A stretch of DNA of 36,469 bases from a virus. The notes under the pieces are model-generated. The model was not told the origin of the DNA. It did no database searches and saw only the letters and a list, made by a program, of their open reading frames with translations. Position 1 is the first letter of the stretch, and the number at the start of each line of letters is the position of its first letter. The position numbers and the translations under genes were made by a program. The stretch is from positions 1 to 36,469 of IMG/VR virus record IMGVR_UViG_3300034073_004749, one strand, 5' to 3'. Below, one piece after another: positions 14,673-20,371 of the stretch.

Positions 14673-15202
14673 AATTTTTCTCCTTTTAAAACATGAGCAT
14701 TTGTTGCATTAATAGTTAGAATACTTAATTTTGGATTATATAAATGATGAGCCATTTCACTAGTAAGATAACTTAAAAGACATAAATCGTAATCAGCAAA
14801 TTCTGATAATTCCCAAGAACGAAAGTTTGCAGTTACAAATAAATTTCTATTTCGCATTTGAAATTGAATACTTGTTAGGCAAGTTGGTGAACCATTTGGC
14901 TTATGAAATGGAATAATTGCCTTTCTTGTATTAATATCAACAAGAAATTCACCTATTGCACGTGGCAGTCCAGTTATCCAACAGTTATGATAATCTTCAT
15001 ACCTAGTAGTGTGAGTTCCCTGAATCACCGCCAGTGATTCATTTATTTGGTCATAATGCCATGGGGTTTCAATTAGTTTTTTTAAGTCATAATGAAAGTT
15101 GTGATTAAAAACTTCAGTATAAAGTTTATTTCCAATTTCAACTACATCATTTCTAATAGTTAAATATTTTTCTAAATCAAGGGCATGGTAGAAATTATTC
15201 AT
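14669..15202 (-). CDS. Thymidylate synthase/dCMP hydroxymethylase-like protein (short)
   Basis: A 177-residue protein whose C-terminal half lines up by eye with thymidylate synthase. INTRKAIIPF (about residues 90-99) stands for the phosphate-binding arginine region. SPTCLTSIQF (about 105-114) places a Cys exactly where the catalytic Cys lies. FRSWELSEFADYDL (about 127-140) matches the RS-D...N block, and NAHVL (about 168-172) the region of His207. The residue aligned with Asn177 of the E. coli enzyme is Asp, as in T4 dCMP hydroxymethylase, which suggests a cytosine nucleotide substrate. The protein is far shorter than the family (about 250-265 aa) and the usual N-terminal catalytic Glu is not evident, so it may be divergent, partial or inactive. 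AAGGAGAAAAAATA precedes ATG. Confidence 0.65.
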   Translation of the reverse strand: MNNFYHALDLEKYLTIRNDVVEIGNKLYTEVFNHNFHYDLKKLIETPWHYDQINESLAVIQGTHTTRYEDYHNCWITGLPRAIGEFLVDINTRKAIIPFHKPNGSPTCLTSIQFQMRNRNLFVTANFRSWELSEFADYDLCLLSYLTSEMAHHLYNPKLSILTINATNAHVLKGEKL

Positions 15203-15972
15203 TATTTTTTCTCCTTACAGTTATCAAAATGATGTCTTTTCATTATACTAATACCTCCTTCTTTATCACAATGAGGGCATGTTACTTTTTCTTGAGATTT
15301 TCCTTTTCTAGTTTCACTCATTTTTTGTTTAGTTTCTTCAGAAAGAGATTTACCTTTCATTTTACTTATTTTACCTTTATTTCCTTCGGCAATTTTTTGT
15401 TTAGTTTCTTCTGAATGAGATTTACCTTCCCAATACTTTGAATGATTTTCACTCATTTTTATTTTATGTTCTTCTGATTTAGGTTTTCCTTTACTTGATT
15501 CACTCATTTTAGATTTAGTTTCTTCAGAAAGAGATTTACCTTTCATTGATTCACCCAATTTTCTTTTATGTTCTTCTGATATAATTTTCCCTTTACTTGA
15601 TTCACTTATTTTTTGTTTATGTTCTTCTGATTTAGATTTTCCTTTTAAAGATTCACTCATTTTAGATTTAGTTTCTTCAGAATGAGAATCACAATAAAAT
15701 TTTTCTCCACTAATATTTTTATTAATTAGATAAGGTTGTCTCCAGTGTTCTTTAATAAGTTCAGATTCTAATTTGAATACTTCTTCTTTAGTTCCCTCAA
15801 AAATAATCTCATAACTAAATTCATTAAAGCGAGGTTTTACATAATTACTACTTGTAAAATAATGAGTTCCTAAATCTTCAGTTGCAGGTACTTTATTTGC
15901 ACAACGAGCACCAATATAAATTTCATTTGTTTCTTTATGAGTACAAACATAGACATACGGTTGATTATTCAT
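15202..15972 (-). CDS. GIY-YIG homing endonuclease with NUMOD3 repeats
   Basis: A 256-residue protein from ATG 15972. An in-frame ATG at 16017 touches the previous stop and would add 15 residues. The N-terminal GIY-YIG domain has YVYVCTHKETNEIYIGARC (about residues 6-24), with Arg in place after YIG, and a Glu in FKLESELIKEHWRQPY. The middle (about 95-225) is a run of about seven copies of a 16-20 residue motif of the form SEETKxKMSESxKGK, the NUMOD3 DNA-binding repeat. The end holds CPHCDKEG plus HHFDNC, a likely zinc finger. Such enzymes are selfish DNA elements. The stop overlaps the next ATG by one base, so it sits tightly inside the operon rather than as a loose insertion. Confidence 0.9.
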   Translation of the reverse strand: MNNQPYVYVCTHKETNEIYIGARCANKVPATEDLGTHYFTSSNYVKPRFNEFSYEIIFEGTKEEVFKLESELIKEHWRQPYLINKNISGEKFYCDSHSEETKSKMSESLKGKSKSEEHKQKISESSKGKIISEEHKRKLGESMKGKSLSEETKSKMSESSKGKPKSEEHKIKMSENHSKYWEGKSHSEETKQKIAEGNKGKISKMKGKSLSEETKQKMSETRKGKSQEKVTCPHCDKEGGISIMKRHHFDNCKEKK

Positions 15973-16016
15973 TACAGTATCTCTCATATTCATTTGAGTA
16001 AAAATCAAAACCTTCA

Positions 16017-16178
16017 TCACTTGTTACATGGGCTGATATTCCGTGATTCATTATTTGAAATAATATATTCAAGGTCATTTTGTATTTGTCTATCTTTTCT
16101 AACCATTTTTTCACTTACTAAATATGTTAATCTTCGGGATGTATCCCAATAAAGTAATTCAGGTCTCACTTTTCTCAT
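16017..16178 (-). CDS. Small protein of unknown function, 53 residues
   Basis: A protein starting MRKVRPELLYWDTSRRLTYL and ending SRNISPCNK. A very good ribosome binding site, AATAGGAGAAATAAA, precedes ATG. The stop TGA overlaps an ATG in frame with the GIY-YIG gene. It is basic in the first half and neutral later, with one Cys and no membrane segment. No family is recognised. It fills the gap between the exported-protein gene and the endonuclease gene and is clearly part of the same transcript. Confidence 0.7.
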   Translation of the reverse strand: MRKVRPELLYWDTSRRLTYLVSEKMVRKDRQIQNDLEYIISNNESRNISPCNK

Positions 16179-16196
16179 TTTATTTCTCCTATTATT

Positions 16197-16508
16197 TTAT
16201 TGAATAGTAACACTTCCATTATTATCTATTTGATAAGAAATTATTGTTTGGTCATTTAGACATTGACTAACATTATAATTTTCATGTTTTTCAAGTTTTA
16301 ATACTTCTTTACAAGAATAACCATTAAGATTGATAATTGCACCCATTGCGTCTTTAACATTAGGTGGAATATTTTGTCCAGTTAAAATTTGAACTCTTTC
16401 TTCATGTTGTGCAGGTTTTGAATTATCTTCATTATAGGCAATAAGTCCAATAATTAAAAAGTTTGAAAAAAAGATTAAAATTTGTAGATTTGTATTTAAG
16501 TTTTTCAT
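16197..16508 (-). CDS. Membrane-anchored or secreted small protein
   Basis: A 103-residue protein with an N-terminal hydrophobic segment at about 9-25 (LQILIFFSNFLIIGLIAY) after one lysine, then a hydrophilic domain with two Cys (SCKEV near 61, SQCLND near 80) that could form a disulphide outside the cytoplasm. AGGAA lies before ATG. The function is unknown. A periplasmic role (for example lysis or superinfection exclusion) is possible from topology alone, but no family motif supports it. Confidence 0.65.
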   Translation of the reverse strand: MKNLNTNLQILIFFSNFLIIGLIAYNEDNSKPAQHEERVQILTGQNIPPNVKDAMGAIINLNGYSCKEVLKLEKHENYNVSQCLNDQTIISYQIDNNGSVTIQ

Positions 16509-16522
16509 GTCAGTTCCTATAA

Positions 16523-17287
16523 TTATTTTGAACGGTGGGTTTGTACATTTTGTAAATTATTTAAATATTCTCTTTTTTCACTTGAAGTTTTTTTAGAAAA
16601 TTCAAGTGCTGTTTTTTCTTTTAATTTTTTTCTTTTTGATTTTAATTCATTTCTTTCAACTGAATTAACAATTTTTTTGCTACCTTTTTTTCCACCAATT
16701 TTAAATTGTTTATGATCAACAGCAACTACTTCAAAAGTAGTAAATTCAAGTGATTCAATATCCATATCACTCATTACATGAATAAATGCTAAATCTCTAT
16801 GAGTAATTTTATTAAGTTTATGTTCTTTTAGAAAGAGATTAATTTCTTTTTGAACTAAGTCATAAGTAGTTAAATTGACTGACCAAGTACTAAAATAAGC
16901 ATTACGATTTTTATCAATTCCGCCTTTTGAAATTTGTTTAAAAAGAGATTTCCATAATTTATATCCATCACGACCAAATTTTTCTGTTAATTCAGTGGAT
17001 GAATATTGAATAGTTAAAGAAGACCATTGTTCATCAAACTTTATCAAATTATTAGTATGAACTTCATTCCAATCACTAATTTCAGATTCTATTGATTTAT
17101 TTTGTAATGATTTATAGGCAAGAATAGATAAAGTTGCTAAAATCTTGTCTATTTCATGACATAAATCTAATAGACGAGGATTTCTTTGAACTCTTTTTTG
17201 AAGTTTTTCTATTGAGGAAAGATTTGCTGCTTGGGTTTTTTTAGTTGCAGAAATTTTTTGAGCGCGTGTTAAATTTTGAGTTGTCAT
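16523..17287 (-). CDS. Unknown basic protein, first gene of the leftward operon
   Basis: A 254-residue protein, first in the leftward operon. It is helix-rich with a basic N-terminus (RAQKISATKK) and a strongly basic C-terminal third (SKKIVNSVERNELKSKRKKL at about 205-224 and more Lys after it). The centre has WKSLFKQISKGGIDKNRNAY and a segment HRDLAFIHVMSDMDIESLEF. No family is recognised. A DNA-binding role (replication initiation, or binding to the repeats just upstream) would fit the charge and the location, but this is inference. AAGGAA precedes ATG 17287. It lies behind two leftward promoter-like sites. Confidence 0.7.
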   Translation of the reverse strand: MTTQNLTRAQKISATKKTQAANLSSIEKLQKRVQRNPRLLDLCHEIDKILATLSILAYKSLQNKSIESEISDWNEVHTNNLIKFDEQWSSLTIQYSSTELTEKFGRDGYKLWKSLFKQISKGGIDKNRNAYFSTWSVNLTTYDLVQKEINLFLKEHKLNKITHRDLAFIHVMSDMDIESLEFTTFEVVAVDHKQFKIGGKKGSKKIVNSVERNELKSKRKKLKEKTALEFSKKTSSEKREYLNNLQNVQTHRSK

Positions 17288-17321
17288 TTTTGTTCCTTAT
17301 ATTTAAAAAGTTTCATTTAAA

Positions 17322-17350
17322 ATTATACTCACCTTGGCGAAATGAGTTTC
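17322..17350 (-). promoter_or_regulatory. Leftward promoter P1 with TTGGCGAAATG element
   Basis: The minus strand has TATAAT at 17327-17322. Between the -10 and the -35 region lies CATTTCGCCAA (plus-strand TTGGCGAAATG at 17334-17344). The -35 match is poor (TGAAAC). The position, 35 bases before the 254-residue gene, suits its promoter, and the shared element looks like an operator. Confidence 0.5.
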
Positions 17351-17460
17351 AGTTAAAAATTATTTGTGGATGAATAGATAGGAGATAAAATGACAAATCA
17401 ATTGAAACCGCCAAGAAACAATGAAACTTATATCTATCCATCTACAAATAACTTTTAACT
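17351..17460. repeat. 30-bp inverted repeat around a mini-ORF
   Basis: The arms 17351-17380 and 17431-17460 are complementary at 27 of 30 positions. In the leftward RNA, two of the three differences become G-U pairs, leaving one mismatch. The 50-nt loop contains a ribosome binding site and start codon on the plus strand. In the leftward direction the hairpin would lie in the leader of the transcript starting at P2 or at the 17518 box. Confidence 0.85.
17390..17458 (+). CDS. 22-codon mini-ORF inside the hairpin
   Basis: The ORF reads MTNQLKPPRNNETYIYPSTN plus NF, with GATAGGAGATAAA as a strong ribosome binding site. Start codon and ribosome binding site lie in the loop of the inverted repeat, and the last third lies in its 3' arm. 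It could be a leader peptide whose translation opens or closes the hairpin. No rightward promoter is evident. Confidence 0.4.
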   Translation: MTNQLKPPRNNETYIYPSTNNF

Positions 17461-17469
17461 TATGTATTT

Positions 17470-17500
17470 ATTATATACACTTTTGGCGAAATGTATACAA
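17470..17500 (-). promoter_or_regulatory. Leftward promoter P2 with TTGGCGAAATG element
   Basis: The minus strand has TATAAT at 17475-17470, preceded by the same CATTTCGCCAA element (plus-strand 17483-17493) at nearly the same distance as in P1. GTATAC lies near the -35 position, also flanking the element. Confidence 0.45.
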
Positions 17501-17517
17501 CTTTTTGTCTTACATTA

Positions 17518-17527
17518 TTATTTATAG
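17518..17527 (-). promoter_or_regulatory. CTATAAATAA box upstream of the leftward operon
   Basis: An exact copy of the recurring 10-mer on the minus strand. It would give a leader of about 225 nt for the 254-residue gene, including the 30-bp hairpin. Confidence 0.45.
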
Positions 17528-17614
17528 CAAAAATAAAAAAACACACTTTTTGTTTGGATGTTTCATGCAGTGGCTCTCCTATTATATGTTTCATCTTTTT
17601 ATCGGATATGTCCT

Positions 17615-17663
17615 GTGTAAGTGGTTTAATATAAAGAAAGAGATCTATTTAAACCATTTACAC
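17615..17663. repeat. 15-bp inverted repeat
   Basis: GTGTAAGTGGTTTAA (17615-17629) and TTAAACCATTTACAC (17649-17663) pair at 14 of 15 positions with a 19-nt loop. There is no T-run, so it is not a normal terminator. It lies in DNA without a convincing gene between 17459 and 18034. Confidence 0.75.
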
Positions 17664-17790
17664 GGAAGATAAACACAAATCAAAGCAGGTCAATTGTTCG
17701 GTCAATTTTAAAAAAAGATAAATTTGCTGATCTCTACCATAACTATTTGAGATTAATGCAAACAACGAATTGATACACAACTTGTTGGGT

Positions 17791-17896
17791 AGCAAGTATT
17801 TGGCTTGCATTATATCTCTGTGCAGCTTGCTGCATCATACTTTATAACAGAAATAATAACTCTCTCATTTATAAATGTGCTTGCAGCAAGCTGCGC
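17791..17896. repeat. Cluster of CTTGC/GCAAG palindromes
   Basis: The cluster consists of GCAAG...CTTGC (17792-17808), the near-perfect palindrome TGCAGCTTGCTGCA (17821-17834) and its inverted relative TGCAGCAAGCTGCGC (17882-17896), which pair with each other at 14 of 15 positions (17820-17834). The 48-nt spacer is AT-rich. Such nested palindromes are usual in replication origins or operators. No gene is convincing here. Confidence 0.6.
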
Positions 17897-17922
17897 AAGA
17901 GTTGAGTGAAAGTTCATAAAGC

Positions 17923-17943
17923 GCTCAGACAAGCTGAGCTTTT
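17923..17943 (+). terminator. Weak intrinsic terminator (rightward)
   Basis: A 6-bp GC-rich stem GCTCAG/CTGAGC with a 5-nt loop and four T. It lies after the palindrome cluster and before the rightward genes. It argues against extending the next ORF upstream to 17906. Confidence 0.55.
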
Positions 17944-18034
17944 ATTCACATTTAACTCACTCTATTTTGCTGAAGGGTTACTCATTTATTATTTTATCCA
18001 TTTATTTGTTGATGAGGTGATTGATGTAGATAGT

Positions 18035-18145
18035 ATGGAGTTATGTTTGACAAAAAATGCAGGTAAGAAAAATTATACACCAATTAGGAGAGCCACTGCA
18101 GCAGACATCCAGTTTCATAAATACTTTTTTAAGGGAGAAAAATAA
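18035..18145 (+). CDS. Possible short protein, start uncertain
   Basis: The frame ends with a TAATG overlap with the next gene, and its last part (KKNYTPIRRATAADIQFH, then KYFFKGEK) looks like coding sequence. From ATG 18035 it is 36 residues. An alternative GTG at 18017, or a frame open to 17906, would be longer, but the latter includes a terminator-like hairpin. No clear ribosome binding site and no family. Confidence 0.35.
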   Translation: MELCLTKNAGKKNYTPIRRATAADIQFHKYFFKGEK

Positions 18146-18387
18146 TGTATGAAGGATATATAAGAAATTTAGAAGAAAATGGAATAGAGGCAGGGGAATT
18201 AATTGCTATTATTCGTCCTGATTTAGCAAGACAAGCTGGTATTGAAAATATAGAAAGATTGACTAATTTTGAAAAAGTTGGTTGTATTAAATTTGACAAA
18301 AACAAATGGATATATGAGGACCATAAATGGAAGAGAGTGACAGAGAAAAAAAACGAAAAAATTCATATGATAAAGATAATAAAATAA
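18145..18387 (+). CDS. Unknown protein, 80 residues
   Basis: Starts MYEGYIRNLEENGIEAGELI and has AAGGGAG at the right distance before ATG 18145. The first 45 residues look folded (IIRPDLARQAGIENIERL), then the protein becomes Lys-rich and its last 20 codons overlap the next gene in another frame. A CATAAATA variant of the recurring box lies about 25 bases upstream. No family is recognised. Confidence 0.65.
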   Translation: MYEGYIRNLEENGIEAGELIAIIRPDLARQAGIENIERLTNFEKVGCIKFDKNKWIYEDHKWKRVTEKKNEKIHMIKIIK

Positions 18388-18737
18388 AAAGTGCATTTGA
18401 TGAAATACAAAAAGAGAGTGGCAATCATCAGTATAAATTAGTTTGTGTTTTAATGATTGCACCAACAACTAATGATGAACTGGGAATACGAAAATCAGAT
18501 TTAATAAATTTCATACCGGCTAATTTGAATGGCCGTCTACATATAGAACTTCTTAAAAAGAAACATAAGTATAAGTACAACATTTATAAATTAGTTCTTT
18601 ATTACGAGAACTATCAGTACTTAAGAGGTGTGGCATTCAGAATTACTGAATTATTTCACCCAGATTATTTTTTAGGTGGAAAGTTAGGGCATATAGATAA
18701 AATTTCTGAAGAAATAAATTGGAAAAAAAAATGTTAA
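18327..18737 (+). CDS. Unknown protein, 136 residues
   Basis: Starts MEESDREKKRKNSYDKDNKI. GAGG lies 8 bases before ATG. It overlaps the preceding gene by 61 bases and the resolvase gene by 7. The N-terminus is highly charged. The rest is a compact domain with VCVLMIAPTTNDELGIRKSD (about residues 40-59) and LELLKKKHKYKYNIYKL-like basic strands. The arrangement next to the resolvase suggests a nucleic-acid-related job, but there is no recognised motif. Confidence 0.65.
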   Translation: MEESDREKKRKNSYDKDNKIKSAFDEIQKESGNHQYKLVCVLMIAPTTNDELGIRKSDLINFIPANLNGRLHIELLKKKHKYKYNIYKLVLYYENYQYLRGVAFRITELFHPDYFLGGKLGHIDKISEEINWKKKC

Positions 18738-19081
18738 AATCTAAATTTGAAGAACAGATTGCACCACTATTAGGTATTGAAAAATATGAAGTAGACAAGT
18801 TTCCTTATGTACTTACTTGTCATTATACTCCCGACTGGAAGATAACTGACAAACTATATGTTGAGAGTAAAGGACTATTCTCTCAAGAAGACAGACGAAA
18901 AATGAAGGTTGTAAAGGAAACTTATCCTCATGTTACCTTCATTCTTTGCTTTCAAAATGCAAACAAGAAGATTGCTAAGAACTCTAAGACTACCTATGCA
19001 AAATGGGCAACCAAGAATGGCTTTATCTGGTGTGAACTGCCTGACTTAATAAAAACAATCACAAAAATGATAACTGCTTAA
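18731..19081 (+). CDS. T7 endonuclease I-like Holliday junction resolvase
   Basis: A 116-residue protein from ATG 18731. An in-frame TTG four codons earlier is less likely. It carries the active-site layout of phage T7 endonuclease I: FPYVLTCHYTPDWKI near residues 23-37 (the catalytic Asp in YTPD), LYVESKGLFSQEDRRKM (about 41-57, with Glu and Lys of the ExK pair and the DR-K block), then VTFILCFQNANKKIAK and a C-terminal KNGFIWCELPDL. T7 gp3 resolves branched DNA before packaging and helps digest host DNA. The length is close to the family (149 aa in T7), slightly short at the N-terminus. Confidence 0.9.
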   Translation: MLKSKFEEQIAPLLGIEKYEVDKFPYVLTCHYTPDWKITDKLYVESKGLFSQEDRRKMKVVKETYPHVTFILCFQNANKKIAKNSKTTYAKWATKNGFIWCELPDLIKTITKMITA

Positions 19082-19171
19082 CAGTACTGATAAAAAAATT
19101 GTTTACATCAGCAGAGGTTGGTATATAATTATCTCATACTGAAAAACATGATGACTTGGAGAACTAAGATG
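19062..19171 (+). repeat. Early promoter cassette, copy 1
   Basis: A segment repeated at 19531-19602 (partial) and 19966-20075 (almost full length). It holds the palindrome CAGTACTG (19082-19089), an A-run, the -35 TTTACA (19102-19107), TATAAT (19124-19129, spacer 16), then CATACTGAAAAACATGATG and the ribosome binding site TTGGAGAAC. The first bases are the last codons of the resolvase gene, and copy 3 repeats them outside that gene. Confidence 0.9.
19102..19129 (+). promoter_or_regulatory. Sigma70-type promoter, cassette 1
   Basis: TTTACA and TATAAT spaced by 16 bases, preceded by an A/T-rich UP-like tract and the palindrome CAGTACTG. Confidence 0.8.
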
Positions 19172-19513
19172 ACTACTACATACAAAGCAACCAACAAAAC
19201 AGAAGAAGATGCAGCAAAATATCTTCATAAAATTTCTAAAAATATGGAAATCAATGCTGAAACAAGTATTAAATTTCCAAAAAGATTTAATACAACATGG
19301 ATTGTAAATCTTACAGATAAATTAAATAATGAAAATGGAGTAACAAATGTTGCAATATTTACATTGACAACTTGTAATGTAATTGAATTACATAAACTTG
19401 TAGAAGAACAAGTTCTAGATCATATGGATTATGAAGATAGATTAGAAGCTTATAAAGATAGTTTAAATGATGAAGAGTTTTTTCAATATTTTAAAAAAAC
19501 CTCAATATTTTGA
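19169..19513 (+). CDS. Small early protein of unknown function, 114 residues
   Basis: Starts MTTTYKATNKTEEDAAKYLH after GGAGA. In-frame ATGs upstream lie in the cassette and lack a ribosome binding site. It is acidic to neutral, with a beta-like part TTWIVNLTDKLNNENGVTN (about residues 42-60) followed by IATL-type strands and an acidic C-terminal helix (DYEDRLEAYKDSLNDEEFF). It is driven by its own strong promoter, the pattern of phage host-takeover or anti-defence genes. No family is recognised. Confidence 0.75.
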   Translation: MTTTYKATNKTEEDAAKYLHKISKNMEINAETSIKFPKRFNTTWIVNLTDKLNNENGVTNVAIFTLTTCNVIELHKLVEEQVLDHMDYEDRLEAYKDSLNDEEFFQYFKKTSIF

Positions 19514-19530
19514 AAAAAATGTTAAGCAGT

Positions 19531-19602
19531 TAACAGTACTGATAAAAAAATTGTTTACACCAGCAGAAAAGTTGTATATAATTATCCCATACTGAAAAAC
19601 AA
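19531..19602 (+). repeat. Early promoter cassette, copy 2 (partial)
   Basis: The cassette shares CAGTACTG (19534-19541), the A-run, TTTACA, CAGCAGA, TATAAT and CATACTGAAAAACA. It then diverges and uses another ribosome binding site. Confidence 0.88.
19554..19582 (+). promoter_or_regulatory. Sigma70-type promoter, cassette 2
   Basis: TTTACA and TATAAT spaced by 17 bases, the optimal distance. Confidence 0.82.
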
Positions 19603-19631
19603 GATGAATGACTAACTTAAAGGTGAATGAC

Positions 19632-19928
19632 ATGGCAACTTCAAAACAAATACAACAAATTCAAGAATTGATTACTAAAATTGGTGAGCATGCTCCAGAA
19701 ATGGTATATGCTGCAAATTCTCCAGCTCGGAAATTTGATGGTAAACCAATTATTTCTTCCTTTGAAGAAGCTGTAGAAGAGATAGTATCAGATAATGAAC
19801 TTATAGTAAATTATTTCAAATACAGATATAATATTGATATGAATATGGTTAAATTACTTATTGATAAAAAAGTAATTAATTTAGATTTAATGAATTTAAT
19901 TATTGAACTTCATCCATATACTAAATAA
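19632..19928 (+). CDS. Small early protein of unknown function, 98 residues
   Basis: Starts MATSKQIQQIQELITKIGEH, with AAAGGTGA five bases before ATG. It is mainly helical: an N-terminal amphipathic helix, then FEEAVEEIVSDNELIVNYFK (about 44-63) and a hydrophobic C-terminal helix MNMVKLLIDKKVINLDLMN. It is a single-gene unit with its own promoter and an intrinsic terminator directly after it. No family is recognised. Confidence 0.75.
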   Translation: MATSKQIQQIQELITKIGEHAPEMVYAANSPARKFDGKPIISSFEEAVEEIVSDNELIVNYFKYRYNIDMNMVKLLIDKKVINLDLMNLIIELHPYTK

Positions 19929-19936
19929 TTAAACAG

Positions 19937-19964
19937 AAAGGGGAACTAAATGTTCCCCTTTTTT
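19937..19964 (+). terminator. Intrinsic terminator of cassette 2
   Basis: Stem AAAGGGGAAC/GTTCCCCTTT, loop TAAAT, six T. The first half AAACAGAAAGGGGAACTAA is identical to that of the terminator at 20767. Confidence 0.9.
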
Positions 19965-19965
19965 G

Positions 19966-20075
19966 CAAAAATGATAACTGCTTAACAGTACTGATAAAAA
20001 AAAAGTTTACATCAGCAGAGAACTGTATATAATAATCTCATACTGAAAAACATGATGACTTGGAGAACTACGATG
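19966..20075 (+). repeat. Early promoter cassette, copy 3
   Basis: Nearly identical over its whole length to 19062-19171, including CAAAAATGATAACTGCTTAA, which in copy 1 is the end of the resolvase gene. The 3' end with CATGATGACTTGGAGAACTA is also shared. Confidence 0.92.
20006..20033 (+). promoter_or_regulatory. Sigma70-type promoter, cassette 3
   Basis: TTTACA and TATAAT with a 16-base spacer. The palindrome CAGTACTG lies at 19986-19993. Confidence 0.8.
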
Positions 20076-20351
20076 AAAGCACAACAACACATCACCAAAA
20101 TTGAACAATCTCTTAAAGAACTTGCCATTTGGAAAACTAAAATTGATTTATTTGTTAGTGAAAGCAAAACACCTAATACTCATATAAATGAATGGAATAA
20201 ATTGGTAAGAGCACATAAAAAAGCACAATATTCAGCATCAGGTTTAACTTGGGATGAATTGCAAACAATGACTTCAGAAGAAATACAAACTATAGTGGTA
20301 AAACAAAAAGAATATCAAGAATATCTTAATTTAGTTAGTAAAATTGGTTAA
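20073..20351 (+). CDS. Small early protein of unknown function, 92 residues
   Basis: Starts MKAQQHITKIEQSLKELAIW. It has the same leader and ribosome binding site (TTGGAGAAC) as the gene of cassette 1 but an unrelated sequence. It is helical and rich in Gln/Lys/Glu, with a motif SGLTWDELQTMTSEEIQTIV (about residues 56-75). It shares a transcript with the next gene, 20 bases downstream. No family is recognised. Confidence 0.72.
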   Translation: MKAQQHITKIEQSLKELAIWKTKIDLFVSESKTPNTHINEWNKLVRAHKKAQYSASGLTWDELQTMTSEEIQTIVVKQKEYQEYLNLVSKIG

Positions 20352-20371
20352 TAACATAATAGGTAAATTAT

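Noticed and set aside
17545-17572. Very short minus-strand ORF (about 14 codons) after ATAGGAG
   Set aside because: Too short and low complexity, and its end overlaps the CTATAAATAA box.
17421-17672. Open frame of 83 codons on the plus strand
   Set aside because: No ribosome binding site, unusual Tyr/Phe/His composition, and it crosses two inverted repeats and an opposite promoter-like box.
17906-18034. Upstream extension (GTG start) of the short ORF ending at 18145
   Set aside because: It contains a GC-rich hairpin followed by four T, and has no ribosome binding site.
19486-19518. AT-rich inverted repeat at the end of the 114-residue early gene, considered as terminator
   Set aside because: The stem is all A/T apart from one C-G pair and lies inside coding sequence; the similarity comes from a CAATATTTT direct repeat.
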